Source: CAYPKG01 sp964411275 (GTDB lineage: Bacteria; Bacillota; Clostridia; Christensenellales; CAG-138). From it: DNA of 28,879 bases. The position numbers were made by a program, and so were the translations under genes. Shown piece by piece: positions 7,700 through 16,057 of this stretch. The notes under the pieces were generated by a model. The model worked only from the letters and a program-made list of their open reading frames with translations, had not been told where the DNA came from and did no database searches. Each line of letters starts with the position of its first letter. Positions within the stretch are counted from its first letter, which is position 1. The stretch covers positions 1-28,879 of the forward strand of contig CAYPKG010000024.1 in assembly GCA_964411275.1 (NCBI GenBank), read 5' to 3'.

Positions 7700-7725
7700 G
7701 GGTTTGCGTTCTTGACAGACCCAGG

Positions 7726-9435
7726 TCAGGCCGTTTCCACTGCGGCAGCGTCCTCAAGCCCCAGGAATTCAATGCCCATGTCCCGAAGCTTATATTTCTG
7801 GATCTTGCCGCTGGCGGTCATGGGAAACGCATCAACAAACTTGACGTACCGGGGGCATTTGAATTTGGACAACCCCCTTCTCACGAACGCCACAAGTTCC
7901 TCCTCGGTGGCGCTTGCGCACTCCTTGACAATCACGCAGGCCAGCACCTCCTCGCCGTATTTCTTGTCCGGCACGCCCACCACCTGTACATCCGAAACCG
8001 CGGGATGGGTGTAGAGAAATTCCTCGATCTCCCGGGGATATATGTTCTCGCCGCCGCGAATGATCATGTCCTTCAACCGGCCGGTAACCTTGTAATACCC
8101 CTCCGCGTCCACGGAGCACATGTCCCCTGTGTGAAGCCAGCCGTCGGCGTCGATGGCAAGCTTTGTGGCCTCCGGCATTTTATAATAGCCCTTCATCACC
8201 TGATAGCCCCGGGTGAGCAGTTCCCCAGGCACGCCCACAGGCGCTTCCTCGCCTGTTTCCGGTTCCACGATCTTGATTGTAACGTTGGGCTGGCAGCGGC
8301 CCACCGTGGACACCCGCTTGTCAAGGGGATCGTCCACAGCCGTCATGGTGGTAACGGGGGAGGACTCGGTCATGCCGAAAGCGATGGTGACCTCCGGCAT
8401 GTGCATCCGGTCGTTGACCTGCTTCATCACCTCGATGGGGCAGGGAGAGCCCGACATGATGCCGGTGCGCAGGCTGGAGAAATCATATTTGTCAAAATCC
8501 TGATGCTTCAGCATGGAGATGAACATGGTGGGTACGCCAAGGAGGGAGGTGCATTTCTCCATCTCTACGCTTTTCATCACCGTTTCCGGGTTAAAATGAT
8601 CCACCAGCACGATTGTAGAGCCGTGGGTGATGCAGGAGGTGACCCCCAGCACGCAGCCAAAGCAATGGAACAGCGGCACGGGGATGCATTCCCGGTCGAG
8701 GGGGGTGAGCGCCTTGCGGTCGCCTATGGACTTGCCGTTGTTGATGACGCCGTAATGGGTGAGCATCACGCCCTTGGGAAAGCCCGTGGTGCCGGAGGTG
8801 TACTGCATGTTCACCGCTTCATAGGGGGAAAGCCCGGCCTGGACGGCAGCCCTGGCGTCGTCAGAGACGGCTTCGGCCATGGCGTACAGGTCGCTCCAGT
8901 TAAAGCAACCCGCCTGGGGCTCATTTTCGAGATACACCACGTTTTTGAGGCAGGGAAGGGAGGGACAGTCAAGCTCGCCGGGGCAGCTGATGGCAAGCTC
9001 CGGGCAGATGTCCCGAAGATGCTGCATGTAGTCGCTGTCCTTGGTGCCCTTCATCAGCACCAGCGTCATGCTGTCGCTTTGGCGCAGGAGGTACTCAAGC
9101 TCAAACCGCTTGTAATTGGTGTTGACTGTGACGAGTACCGCGCCGATCTTCGCCGTGGAAAACATCAGCGTGAGCCACTCCACATAATTCGTCGCCCAGA
9201 TCGCCACGTGATCACCCTTTTTCACGCCCATTGCCATCAGCCCCCGGGCGATCCGGTTGCACTCGTCGCGAAACTCCCGATAGGTCATGCGCACCTTTTT
9301 CATGGGCTCCACCACGCAGTCGGTGTTGGGAAAGCGGGCTGCCTGGGCATCCAGCAGGTCGCCAAACGTCATCTCGATGAGCGTATAAAAATCCATTTCC
9401 TCCAACTGGCGGATGCAGTTCTTGATGCGGTCCAT
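7726..9435 (-). CDS. AMP-forming acyl-CoA synthetase (T-box controlled)
   Basis: This 569-residue cytoplasmic enzyme of the ANL superfamily activates a carboxylic acid with ATP to an acyl-adenylate and then an acyl-CoA. Seen motifs are the P-loop YTSGTTGFPKG (212-222), the A5-type AFGMTESSP, the A7/A8 region WLHTGDMCSVDAEGYYKVTG then RLKDMIIRGGENIYP, and the C-terminal catalytic lysine in TASGKIQKYKLRD (Lys about 544). Overall it resembles the medium/long-chain FadD-like ligases; the acid cannot be read from the sequence. AGGAGGAAG lies just before the ATG. Its only visible control is a T-box leader with a consensus promoter directly upstream, which points to an amino-acid-linked role, for example activating branched or aromatic acids for amino acid synthesis (inference). 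A long open frame on the opposite strand is a shadow. Confidence 0.9.
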   Translation of the reverse strand: MDRIKNCIRQLEEMDFYTLIEMTFGDLLDAQAARFPNTDCVVEPMKKVRMTYREFRDECNRIARGLMAMGVKKGDHVAIWATNYVEWLTLMFSTAKIGAVLVTVNTNYKRFELEYLLRQSDSMTLVLMKGTKDSDYMQHLRDICPELAISCPGELDCPSLPCLKNVVYLENEPQAGCFNWSDLYAMAEAVSDDARAAVQAGLSPYEAVNMQYTSGTTGFPKGVMLTHYGVINNGKSIGDRKALTPLDRECIPVPLFHCFGCVLGVTSCITHGSTIVLVDHFNPETVMKSVEMEKCTSLLGVPTMFISMLKHQDFDKYDFSSLRTGIMSGSPCPIEVMKQVNDRMHMPEVTIAFGMTESSPVTTMTAVDDPLDKRVSTVGRCQPNVTIKIVEPETGEEAPVGVPGELLTRGYQVMKGYYKMPEATKLAIDADGWLHTGDMCSVDAEGYYKVTGRLKDMIIRGGENIYPREIEEFLYTHPAVSDVQVVGVPDKKYGEEVLACVIVKECASATEEELVAFVRRGLSKFKCPRYVKFVDAFPMTASGKIQKYKLRDMGIEFLGLEDAAAVETA

Positions 9436-9461
9436 AATCTTCCTCCTGAAATTTTTTCAAT

Positions 9462-9500
9462 AAAAAAACGCCTTCGTCTCCATACAGAGACGAAAGCGTT
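9462..9500 (-). terminator. T-box leader terminator
   Basis: On the minus strand AACGCTTTCGTCTC (9500-9487) pairs with GAGACGAAGGCGTT (9480-9467) around the loop TGTATG, followed by a T-run to 9462. The stem has 14 bp with one G-U pair. It directly follows the T-box core and would compete with the antiterminator. Confidence 0.85.
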
Positions 9501-9743
9501 GCTTTCGCGGTACCACCCTGCTTGCGCTTATAAAAGCGCCGCCTTAACCGGACACAATCATGTCCTGCCCCCTGTAACGGTGGGGCTTTCCGGCCAAGCC
9601 TACCGGTCTATAACGACTTTCGGTTGGCGGCTCCGGGGCCAGCGTGTCCGGTTGTCCATACCGCCTTACACCAACCGGCGGCTCTCTTTGCTGAACAATC
9701 CCGACAACATTCCCCATCACTGCCGAAGAAATATTGCACATTA
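9462..9743 (-). ncRNA. T-box riboswitch leader
   Basis: Reading leftward, the leader has the AGAGAG motif (9687-9682 region), the Stem I apical GGTTGGTG (9676-9669) inside a GCCGCC/GGCGG stem, the conserved CCGTTA of Stem II, a Stem III hairpin GCGCTT/AAGCGC (9539-9524), the T-box core AGGGTGGTACCGCG (9519-9506), and the terminator. A T-box binds a specific uncharged tRNA and then permits read-through. The UGGU in the core pairs with a tRNA whose discriminator base is A. The specifier lies in the Stem I 3' strand, about 9650-9635, but I cannot place the codon: CTG or GCT fit by spacing and neither is certain. The gene downstream is the acyl-CoA synthetase. Confidence 0.92.
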
Positions 9744-9749
9744 TGGATG

Positions 9750-9778
9750 ATTATACGCATACGCCATTGGTTTGTCAA
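9750..9778 (-). promoter_or_regulatory. Consensus promoter of the T-box transcript
   Basis: On the minus strand TTGACA (9778-9773), a 17-base spacer and TATAAT (9755-9750) match the sigma-A consensus exactly. The expected start near 9743 gives the T-box its 5' end. Confidence 0.85.
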
Positions 9779-9791
9779 CGGGTAATTTTCG

Positions 9792-11651
9792 TTATTTTTT
9801 TCTCGGTCGCCGGTTTCGTGCTTTTTGGCCCTGGCCAGGCGCCCGCTCCGGCGGCACCAGCGCCTGTTTATGGAAGCCGATGAGGTCATCCCGATCCGCC
9901 AGGCGCAAAGCTTCCCGGACCTTTTCGAAATTCCGGGGCAGGAAAAACTGCATCAGCGCCCGCTGCATGCCCTTTTCCTTTTGCGTTTTCGCCACGTATA
10001 CCGGCTGCATGTCCCGGGGATCAAGCCCCGTATGGTACATGCAGGTGGATAGCGTCCCGGGGGTGGGATAAAAATCCTGCACCTGCTCCGGCCGGTGGCC
10101 GGTGGATTTCAGGTATTGCGCAAGGGCGATAGCCGCGTTCAGGTCGCTGCCGGGGTGAGAGGAGATGAAATAGGGCACGAGGTATTGATCCATCCCGAGG
10201 TTGTTGTTGATCTGCTGGTATTTGGCCGCAAACCGCTGAAACAGCCCGTGTTCCGGCTTGTTCATGTAATAGAGCACCCGGTCGTCTATATGCTCCGGCG
10301 CCACCTTCAATTGCCCGCTGACGTGATGGGCAATCAGTTCCCTGAAAAACATGTCGTCCCTGTCATACATGAGATAATCGTAGCGTATGCCGGAACGGAT
10401 GAACACTTTTTTAACCCCGTTTACCTCCCGGAGCTTTCGCAATAGCGCCACATAGTCCCGGTGATCCACCGTCATGGATGAGCAGCGCTCAAACCCGATA
10501 CATTGCTTCCCCCTACACGAGCCCTTGTCCAGCTGTTTTTTGCAGGCCGGCGCGCGGAAATTCGCCGTGGGGCCGCCCACGTCGTGGATATACCCCTGAA
10601 AGCCAGGAAGCCCTGTGAGCAGCTTCGCTTCCTCCACGAGGGAGTCATGGCTGCGGGACTGGACGATGCGCCCCTGATGGAACGTCAGCGCACAAAACGA
10701 GCACCCGCCAAAGCAGCCCCGGCAGGAGGTGAGGGAATACTCCACCTCGTCGAGGGCGGGGATGTGCGCTTTGTAGCTTGGGTGGGGCCGTCTGGTGTAG
10801 GGAAGGGCATATACGGCGTCCATCTGCGCCTTCGTCAGCGGCATGGCGGGGGGATTTGCCACCAGATACCGGCCCTTTTCATGGGCCTGGACAAGCCGCC
10901 TGCCGGCAATGGGATCCTGCTCTTTGTACTGGGCGATAAACGCTTGAGCGTACGCCCTCTTGTCCCGGGAAACCTCTATATAGGAGGGCAGCTCCATATA
11001 CTCATATACTTTAGACAGGTCAGGGGCCATGTAGCAGCTTCCGGGGATATACGTGATGTCTGAGATGGCAAGGCCGCTATTGAGCGCGTCCGCCAGCTCC
11101 ACGATGCTGTTTTCTCCCATGCCGTAAAGCAAAAGATCCGCGCCGCTGTCCGCGAGAACCGAGTGGCGCACCTTGTCGTCCCAATAATCGTAATGGGCAA
11201 ACCGCCGCAATGACGCCTCGATCCCGCCTATGATGACGGGCACCTTGGGGTATGCCTCCCGGCAGCGGTTGGCGTATACGATCACCGCCCGGTCAGGGCG
11301 GCGGCCGATGACACCGCCGGGGGTGTACGCGTCTGTCCTGCGGCGGTGCAGGGCCACGGAATAATGATTGACCATGCTGTCCATATTTCCGGCGCTGACA
11401 AGAAAACCCAACCGGGGCTGGCCAAGGGCGCGAAACGCGTTTGCGTCCCTCCAGTCCGGCTGGGCGATGATGCCGACGGTGTACCCGGCATGCTCCAGCA
11501 CCCTGGCGATGATGGCCGTGCCAAAGCTGGGGTGGTCGATATATGCGTCCCCGGTGATATACACAAAATCCGGTTGTATGATGCCCCGTTTATTTAATTC
11601 GTGCCTGCTCACCGGCAGCGGCGCAGTGCCCAGCTCCATCATCAACCCCAC
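9792..11651 (-). CDS. YgiQ family radical SAM protein
   Basis: The protein has about 619 residues and matches the UPF0313/YgiQ family along its whole length. The N-terminal domain has DFVYITGDAYIDHPSFGTAI and GFLVSAGNMDSMVNHY. The radical SAM cluster motif CFGGCSFC gives Cys313, Cys317 and Cys320. The C-terminal part has the family stretches HVSGQLKVAPEH and QDFYPTPGTLSTCMYHTG. A basic tail ends the protein (KARNRRPRKK). The family's reaction is not established. The start is GTG at 11651 or one of the ATGs at 11642/11639, which overlap the stop of the pyrophosphatase gene, so the two are co-translated. The stop lies just before the T-box promoter, so read-through into the synthetase is possible. 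Confidence 0.9.
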   Translation of the reverse strand: MGLMMELGTAPLPVSRHELNKRGIIQPDFVYITGDAYIDHPSFGTAIIARVLEHAGYTVGIIAQPDWRDANAFRALGQPRLGFLVSAGNMDSMVNHYSVALHRRRTDAYTPGGVIGRRPDRAVIVYANRCREAYPKVPVIIGGIEASLRRFAHYDYWDDKVRHSVLADSGADLLLYGMGENSIVELADALNSGLAISDITYIPGSCYMAPDLSKVYEYMELPSYIEVSRDKRAYAQAFIAQYKEQDPIAGRRLVQAHEKGRYLVANPPAMPLTKAQMDAVYALPYTRRPHPSYKAHIPALDEVEYSLTSCRGCFGGCSFCALTFHQGRIVQSRSHDSLVEEAKLLTGLPGFQGYIHDVGGPTANFRAPACKKQLDKGSCRGKQCIGFERCSSMTVDHRDYVALLRKLREVNGVKKVFIRSGIRYDYLMYDRDDMFFRELIAHHVSGQLKVAPEHIDDRVLYYMNKPEHGLFQRFAAKYQQINNNLGMDQYLVPYFISSHPGSDLNAAIALAQYLKSTGHRPEQVQDFYPTPGTLSTCMYHTGLDPRDMQPVYVAKTQKEKGMQRALMQFFLPRNFEKVREALRLADRDDLIGFHKQALVPPERAPGQGQKARNRRPRKK

Positions 11652-13261
11652 ATCAAAGACAGCATGGGCACGACTTGCTTTTTCCGGGACATGACCCCGG
11701 GAAGGAACGCCCGGTTATCCCCTACGTCCACGTTAAACGCCTGCTTGATGATGTCCGAGTCGCCCAGATAGAGCAAAAGCGTCCCTTCGCGCAGCACGTC
11801 GGTGAGCATCAGCAGGATCAGATCGTACTGATTTTTTGCCTTGGCTTGTTCCATGGCGGCGAACAGCTCCTGCTCGCGTTCCATAATCAGCTCGCTGTCC
11901 AGACAGGTGACCTGGCCAATGCCAAGGGAATGCCCCGCGATGTGGAACTCCTTAAAATCCGACAGCAGCATTTCCTTCGCGCTTTTCTCCCCGGAGGAGG
12001 AGGCCGCGAATATGTCGTGCCCCAGCTCGTCCACGGTAACCTGGGCAATCCGGGCCATCCGCTCCGCCATTTGCCTGTCCCTTGGCGTGCAGGTGGGGGA
12101 CTTAAAGACGATGGTATCGGATACGATGGCAGCCGCCAGGAGCCCCGCCATTTTAGGCGAGGGCATCACGCCTTTTTCCTGGAACATCCCCGCGATGATG
12201 GTGGCGGTGCTGCCCACAGGCTCGTTTCTAAAATAGATGGGGGAGCCGGTCTGCACGTCCGCCAGCCGGTGATGATCGATGATCTCAAGAATTTCCGCCT
12301 GCTCCAGCCCGGGGATGGACTGGGCGGCTTCGTTATGATCCACCAGCACCACCCGCTTGCGCTTGGGACGGATCAGGTGATACCGGGAAACGGTGCCCAC
12401 CACACGCTCCTGCGCATCCAACACCGGGTAGGACCGGAAGCGGCTTTGCAGCATGCTTTCGCGCACATCGTCCACATAATCCTCGAGATGAAAATACACC
12501 ACGTCTTCTTTGCGGCAGATCCGGGAAACCGGAATAGACTGGTAAATCAGCCGCGCGGCCCGATACGCGTCGAAGGGGGTGCTAATCAATACCGTATTGC
12601 TTTCTTTTGCCAATGTAAGCGTATCCTTACTTATCTCAGACGCGCAGACGATCACGCAGACCGCCTTCTTTTCGATGGCGGCGCGGATCACCTCCGGCTG
12701 CTGTCCGCACAGCAGAATGCTGTTTTCAATCACGCGGCCTGGCAGTGGATTGGTCTGGGGAAGCGCAATGACTACCTCGCCGGAGATGCCGTCCACGCCG
12801 TCCGCGTCGTGAACGAGCTGTCCCTCAAGAGAGCTCAGAAGGTTAAACAGCGGGATATGATTGACATTCGCGTCGTCGATGGAGCGCATGTCAAAGCCCG
12901 CGATATCGCTTAAGGATAGCATGCCGTACAGCGTGCCGTCGTCGTTAACCACCGGCAGGGTCATGATCTTCTGGTCTTCCTGGAGGATGCCCCAGGCGTG
13001 GCTGACGGTCACCGCGCGGCTGATGACGGGCGGCGTGTCGTAATTGAGATCCATAACCTGGGTGCGTACGGTATAAAGCTTCTCCGGCGGCGGATAGCCA
13101 AAGCGGGTTAACACCAGCTTTGTTTCGTCGTTCAACTCGCCCAGCCGCACCGGAATAAAACCCCGGTCGCCCAGGGCGTTACGCAATGACGCGTAGGCCA
13201 TGGCGGATACGATGCTGTCCGTATCCGGATTGCGGTGGCCGGTGACATAAACCTTGGACAT
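11642..13261 (-). CDS. Manganese-dependent inorganic pyrophosphatase with CBS and DRTGG insert
   Basis: This 539-residue cytosolic enzyme hydrolyses pyrophosphate to phosphate. The DHH domain starts at once with VTGHRNPDTDS (6-15 region), and is completed by VLVDHNE and EIIDHHRLADV; a DHHA2 domain ends the protein. Between them are a pair of CBS domains and a DRTGG domain (roughly residues 70-300), including VVNDDGTLYGMLSLSDIAG and YPVLDAQERVVGTVSRYHL. In this family, CBS domains bind adenine nucleotides and regulate activity. GGGAGA lies seven bases before the ATG at 13261. It forms an operon with the overlapping ygiQ-like gene. Upstream is the repeat element 13399-13603 and a leftward terminator. 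Confidence 0.9.
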   Translation of the reverse strand: MSKVYVTGHRNPDTDSIVSAMAYASLRNALGDRGFIPVRLGELNDETKLVLTRFGYPPPEKLYTVRTQVMDLNYDTPPVISRAVTVSHAWGILQEDQKIMTLPVVNDDGTLYGMLSLSDIAGFDMRSIDDANVNHIPLFNLLSSLEGQLVHDADGVDGISGEVVIALPQTNPLPGRVIENSILLCGQQPEVIRAAIEKKAVCVIVCASEISKDTLTLAKESNTVLISTPFDAYRAARLIYQSIPVSRICRKEDVVYFHLEDYVDDVRESMLQSRFRSYPVLDAQERVVGTVSRYHLIRPKRKRVVLVDHNEAAQSIPGLEQAEILEIIDHHRLADVQTGSPIYFRNEPVGSTATIIAGMFQEKGVMPSPKMAGLLAAAIVSDTIVFKSPTCTPRDRQMAERMARIAQVTVDELGHDIFAASSSGEKSAKEMLLSDFKEFHIAGHSLGIGQVTCLDSELIMEREQELFAAMEQAKAKNQYDLILLMLTDVLREGTLLLYLGDSDIIKQAFNVDVGDNRAFLPGVMSRKKQVVPMLSLMWG

Positions 13262-13370
13262 AAGAATTCTCCCATCTAAGATCATTCATCATCATGGTAA
13301 CAGATGTTTCCATGTCTCACAAGAGGCGGCGCCATATTTTACGGCATTTTTACTGTGTGGAAAAAAGGCG

Positions 13371-13393
13371 AAAAACCCCGAGATTATCCGGGG
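13371..13393 (-). terminator. Short leftward terminator-like hairpin
   Basis: On the minus strand CCCCG (13393-13389) and CGGGG (13380-13376) form a 5-bp stem followed by T5 (13375-13371). It lies between the repeat element and the pyrophosphatase gene, and would stop transcription coming from the element. The stem is short. Confidence 0.4.
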
Positions 13394-13398
13394 AATAC

Positions 13399-13603
13399 TA
13401 AGGTAAGGAGAGCCGAACCCATGTGGTTTTCGCTTGTGCTGCACTGGCTTGTGCGTTGTTGCCGCAGCTTGCCGTGGCGCCACCACGCCTGCGCCACGGC
13501 GTCTAGCACAAGCAAGCACTTCACAAACGAAAACTCTCTGACCCAAAGTAACGGCCTCATAAACGGCTGCATTGGGCACACGGGTTCAGCTTTCCTTACC
13601 TTA
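13399..13603 (+). mobile_element. Family-B MITE-like repeat, copy 1 (205 bp)
   Basis: Both ends carry an inverted repeat of about 27 bp starting TAAGG; it can be read as TAAGGTAAGGARAGC, then YGAACCCRTGTG. The interior is itself palindromic: GCCGTGGCGC (13471-13480) pairs with GCGCCACGGC (13491-13500), and TTTTCGCTTGTG is repeated inverted further out. Copy 2 at 21664-21940 has the same interior with only a few differences over the first ~150 bases, in the same orientation. No protein is encoded. The TA at each end is compatible with TA target duplication, as with IS630/Tc1-type elements (inference). This and the flanks fill the otherwise gene-free stretch 13262-13672. Confidence 0.7.
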
Positions 13604-13637
13604 AGCAACCGCACACGCATTCGAGGGGGGGAATAGA

Positions 13638-13676
13638 ATGCAGAAGCGACTTAATTGGGGAGGCAGGCAGCTATGA
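13638..13676 (+). CDS. Possible 12-codon leader ORF coupled to the YtaF/MntP-type gene
   Basis: An ATG at 13638 follows GAGGGGGG at good distance and opens a frame of 12 residues (MQKRLNWGGRQL). Its TGA overlaps the next gene's ATG as ATGA. It could be a translated leader that couples translation, or a chance frame; only the ribosome site and the overlap support it. Confidence 0.3.
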   Translation: MQKRLNWGGRQL

Positions 13677-14317
13677 CGCTATTTTCAACCACGTTACAGG
13701 CGGTTTTGCTGGTGGTGTCATTGACCACCGACGCCTTTGCCGCAAGCCTTTCCTATGGCGCGGAGGGTATTAAAATCCCATTTCCCTCTGCCGCCACCAT
13801 CAGCGGCGTTTGCAGCCTGATGCTGGCGGCTGCTATGGTATTTGGAAACATGGCCGCCAGCGCCATCCCCGATGGCATTACGAAATGGATCGGATTTTCC
13901 TTGCTGCTGTTGATGGGGTTCATCAGGCTGATAGACCGGTGGATTAAGAATTTTATCAGAAGCCGCAAAGAGATCGCATTGTGCTTTGGCGGCAGAAATT
14001 TTCACGTGATTATGACCATATACGCCGACGCCGGGGCGGCGGATCAGGATCAGTCCAAGGAGCTTAGCGTGGCCGAGGCGGCCACCCTTTCCCTGGCGCT
14101 GTCATTGGACTCCCTTGCGGCGGGGTTTGGCGCGGCCATGGCCGAGGGATCGGCAGCGCTGTGCCTGGGGCTGTCACTGATCCTTACGTACGCAGCCATC
14201 CGCTTTGGCTGCGCGCTGGGCACAAGGATCGCGAAAAGCCTTTCCTTTGACCTTTCGTATCTGTCCGGAGCGCTACTGGTGCTGCTGGCGGTGCTGCGGG
14301 TGCTGCGGGTGCTGTAA
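13673..14317 (+). CDS. YtaF/MntP-type (DUF204) membrane protein
   Basis: The 214-residue membrane protein has six hydrophobic segments in two related halves. The first half opens with LVVSLTTDAFAASLSYG and the second with LALSLDSLAAGFGAAMAEG. The Asp residues in these LTTDAFAASL / LSLDSLAAGF stretches are the signature of the MntP manganese exporter family, to which the sporulation protein YtaF belongs. The linker between the halves (about 90-130) is hydrophilic, as in YtaF. Either manganese export or the YtaF-type role in spore formation is possible. GGAGG lies nine bases before the ATG. The upstream region is the family-B repeat and the downstream region a remnant of the same family. Confidence 0.8.
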   Translation: MTLFSTTLQAVLLVVSLTTDAFAASLSYGAEGIKIPFPSAATISGVCSLMLAAAMVFGNMAASAIPDGITKWIGFSLLLLMGFIRLIDRWIKNFIRSRKEIALCFGGRNFHVIMTIYADAGAADQDQSKELSVAEAATLSLALSLDSLAAGFGAAMAEGSAALCLGLSLILTYAAIRFGCALGTRIAKSLSFDLSYLSGALLVLLAVLRVLRVL

Positions 14318-14320
14318 GGC

Positions 14321-14360
14321 TAAGGTTATGAAACCCACATGGGTTCGACTCTCCCAAAAT
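14321..14360. repeat. Deleted remnant of the family-B repeat (ends only)
   Basis: TAAGGTTATGAAACCCACAT is followed directly by an inverted end, CATGGGTTCGACTCTCCC, which matches the outer end of copy 2. The two termini are joined back to back with the interior missing, and the junction makes the palindrome AACCCACATGGGTT (with a C/A offset). It lies directly after the YtaF/MntP-type gene and could act as a weak hairpin at the transcript end. Confidence 0.45.
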
Positions 14361-14443
14361 AAATGTGATATCAATGTAAAAATATTAAAAAGCTACCTGT
14401 AAAAGAATCCAATGTATGTTATCCTAAGATTGAGGTGATGTCA

Positions 14444-16011
14444 TTGGCACAGAAAAGAACGAAAATTAAGGACAGTCGCGGCCAGAACAAATCCATATTA
14501 CGCGAAAAAACAAACGAGTCCTTGCGCTCCGTACTGCCCATCACGGGCATTGTCGTATTGCTGAGCTTTTCCATCGCGCCCATGCCAAGCTCCATTTTGT
14601 TGGCGTTTTTATTTGGCGCGGTGCTTCTTATTGTAGGAATGGGATTATTTACTTTAGGCGCGGAAACTGCTATGATTCCCATTGGTGAACGGGTGGGCGC
14701 GACGATTACCCGCTCGCGCAAGCTTTGGCTTGTGGTGACGGTCAGCTTTATCATCGGTGCTGTCATCACGTTCAGCGAGCCGGATCTACAGGTGCTGGCC
14801 ATCCAGGTGCCAACAATTCCCAACGCCATACTGATTGGGGCGGTGGCACTTGGGGTAGGATTGTTTCTAGTGGTAGCGTTGCTGCGTATCCTGTTTAAGG
14901 TGCCCCTTCGTANNNNNNNNNNGGCTTTTACGTGCTGGCGTTTATAATTGCCATATTCGTACCCAAGGAGTTTCTGTCCATCGCTTTCGACTCGGGCGGC
15001 GTAACAACAGGCCCTATGACGGTGCCGTTTATCATGGCCCTGGGCCTTGGCGTTTCGTCCATTCGAAGCGACGCGGACGCGGGCAAGGACAGCTTTGGAC
15101 TTGTGGCGCTGTGCTCGATTGGGCCGATCCTGGCGGTGCTGGTATTAAGCTTGGTGTTCAAATCGGATGCTGGGGCATACACCCCTGTCATACTGCCTGA
15201 CGCACCGGATTCCCGGGCAATGTGGCAGCTGTTTGCCCACGGCTTTCCGGATTATATGGGGGAAGTCGCCCTGGCCCTGGCGCCCATCGCCGTTTTTTTC
15301 GCTATATTTCAGATCATTTCCCTGAAATTGCAGAAAAAGCAGCTTTGGAGGATTATCTTTGGTATCTTCTATACCTATGTGGGGCTGGTACTGTTCCTGA
15401 CGGGGGTCAACGTGGGGTTCATGCCCGCCGGTAATTACATCGGCCAGCAAATCGCGGCGCTGCCCTACCGGTGGATATTGATCCCAATCGGCATGCTAAT
15501 GGGTTATTTCATCGTGAAGGCGGAGCCTGCCGTGCATGTATTGAACAAGCAGGTAGAGGAGATTACCTCCGGAACCATCCCGGCCAAGGCCATGGATGTG
15601 AGCCTGTCCGTTGGCGTGGCGGTGTCGGTAGGGCTTGGGATGATCCGGGTGTTGACTGGAATATCGATATTCTGGTTTTTAGTTCCGGGGTATCTCTTGG
15701 CAATTGTCATGACGTTTATGGTGCCGGATATATTTACCGCCATCGCGTTTGACTCCGGCGGCGTGGCTTCCGGCCCTATGACTGCTACATTTTTGCTGCC
15801 TTTCGCCATGGGCGCTTGCGAAATGTTGGGTGGAAATATTGTAACGGATGCCTTCGGTATCGTGGCCATGGTGGCCATGACGCCGCTTATTACCATACAG
15901 GCACTTGGCGTGCTGTACCAATACAAGCTTAAAAAGTCGGAGAAACAAGATGTGGAGCCGGAGGAGCCGGATGAACAGGGTTCTGAGGGAGAGGAGATTA
16001 TCGAGCTGTGA
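14444..16011 (+). CDS. DUF1538 two-domain membrane protein (interrupted by assembly gap)
   Basis: The protein consists of two similar DUF1538 halves, each with many TM segments and the near-identical motif FDSGGVTTGPMT / FDSGGVASGPMT (around the C-terminal end of each half). A cytoplasmic acidic tail ends it (DVEPEEPDEQGSEGEEIIEL). The transported molecule is unknown; the family is described as a probable transporter only. Ten Ns at 14913-14922 interrupt the first half, and the frames on the two sides differ. Aligning the two halves suggests that about four or five residues are missing, so the gap is probably 11-14 real bases and the gene is intact. GAGGTG (14432-14437) best fits the TTG at 14444; ATG 14438 abuts it. 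The P-II-like gene follows after 46 bases. Confidence 0.8.
14913..14922. other. Assembly gap (10 N)
   Basis: Ten unspecified bases lie inside the DUF1538 gene. They make the reading frame across this point uncertain, and the true length may differ. Confidence 1.
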
Positions 16012-16057
16012 ACAGGAGAAGAATACATTGCTTCTTTCGTTCGAAAGGAGGCCGGAT

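Noticed and set aside
7645..9750. Long rightward open frame (over 700 codons) covering the acyl-CoA synthetase
   Set aside because: It is antisense to a gene with clear AMP-binding motifs and to the T-box leader; its composition (His, Gly, Ala, Arg rich) is typical of a shadow frame in GC-rich coding DNA.
11675..12913. Rightward open frame of about 412 codons opposite the pyrophosphatase gene
   Set aside because: The opposite strand encodes an intact DHH/CBS/DRTGG pyrophosphatase; this frame has no recognisable motif or ribosome site.
14337..14358. tRNA T-arm-like sequence GGGTTCGACTCTCCC
   Set aside because: The stem that would flank the loop does not pair properly and no D-arm, anticodon arm or acceptor stem is found nearby; it is an end of the repeat family.
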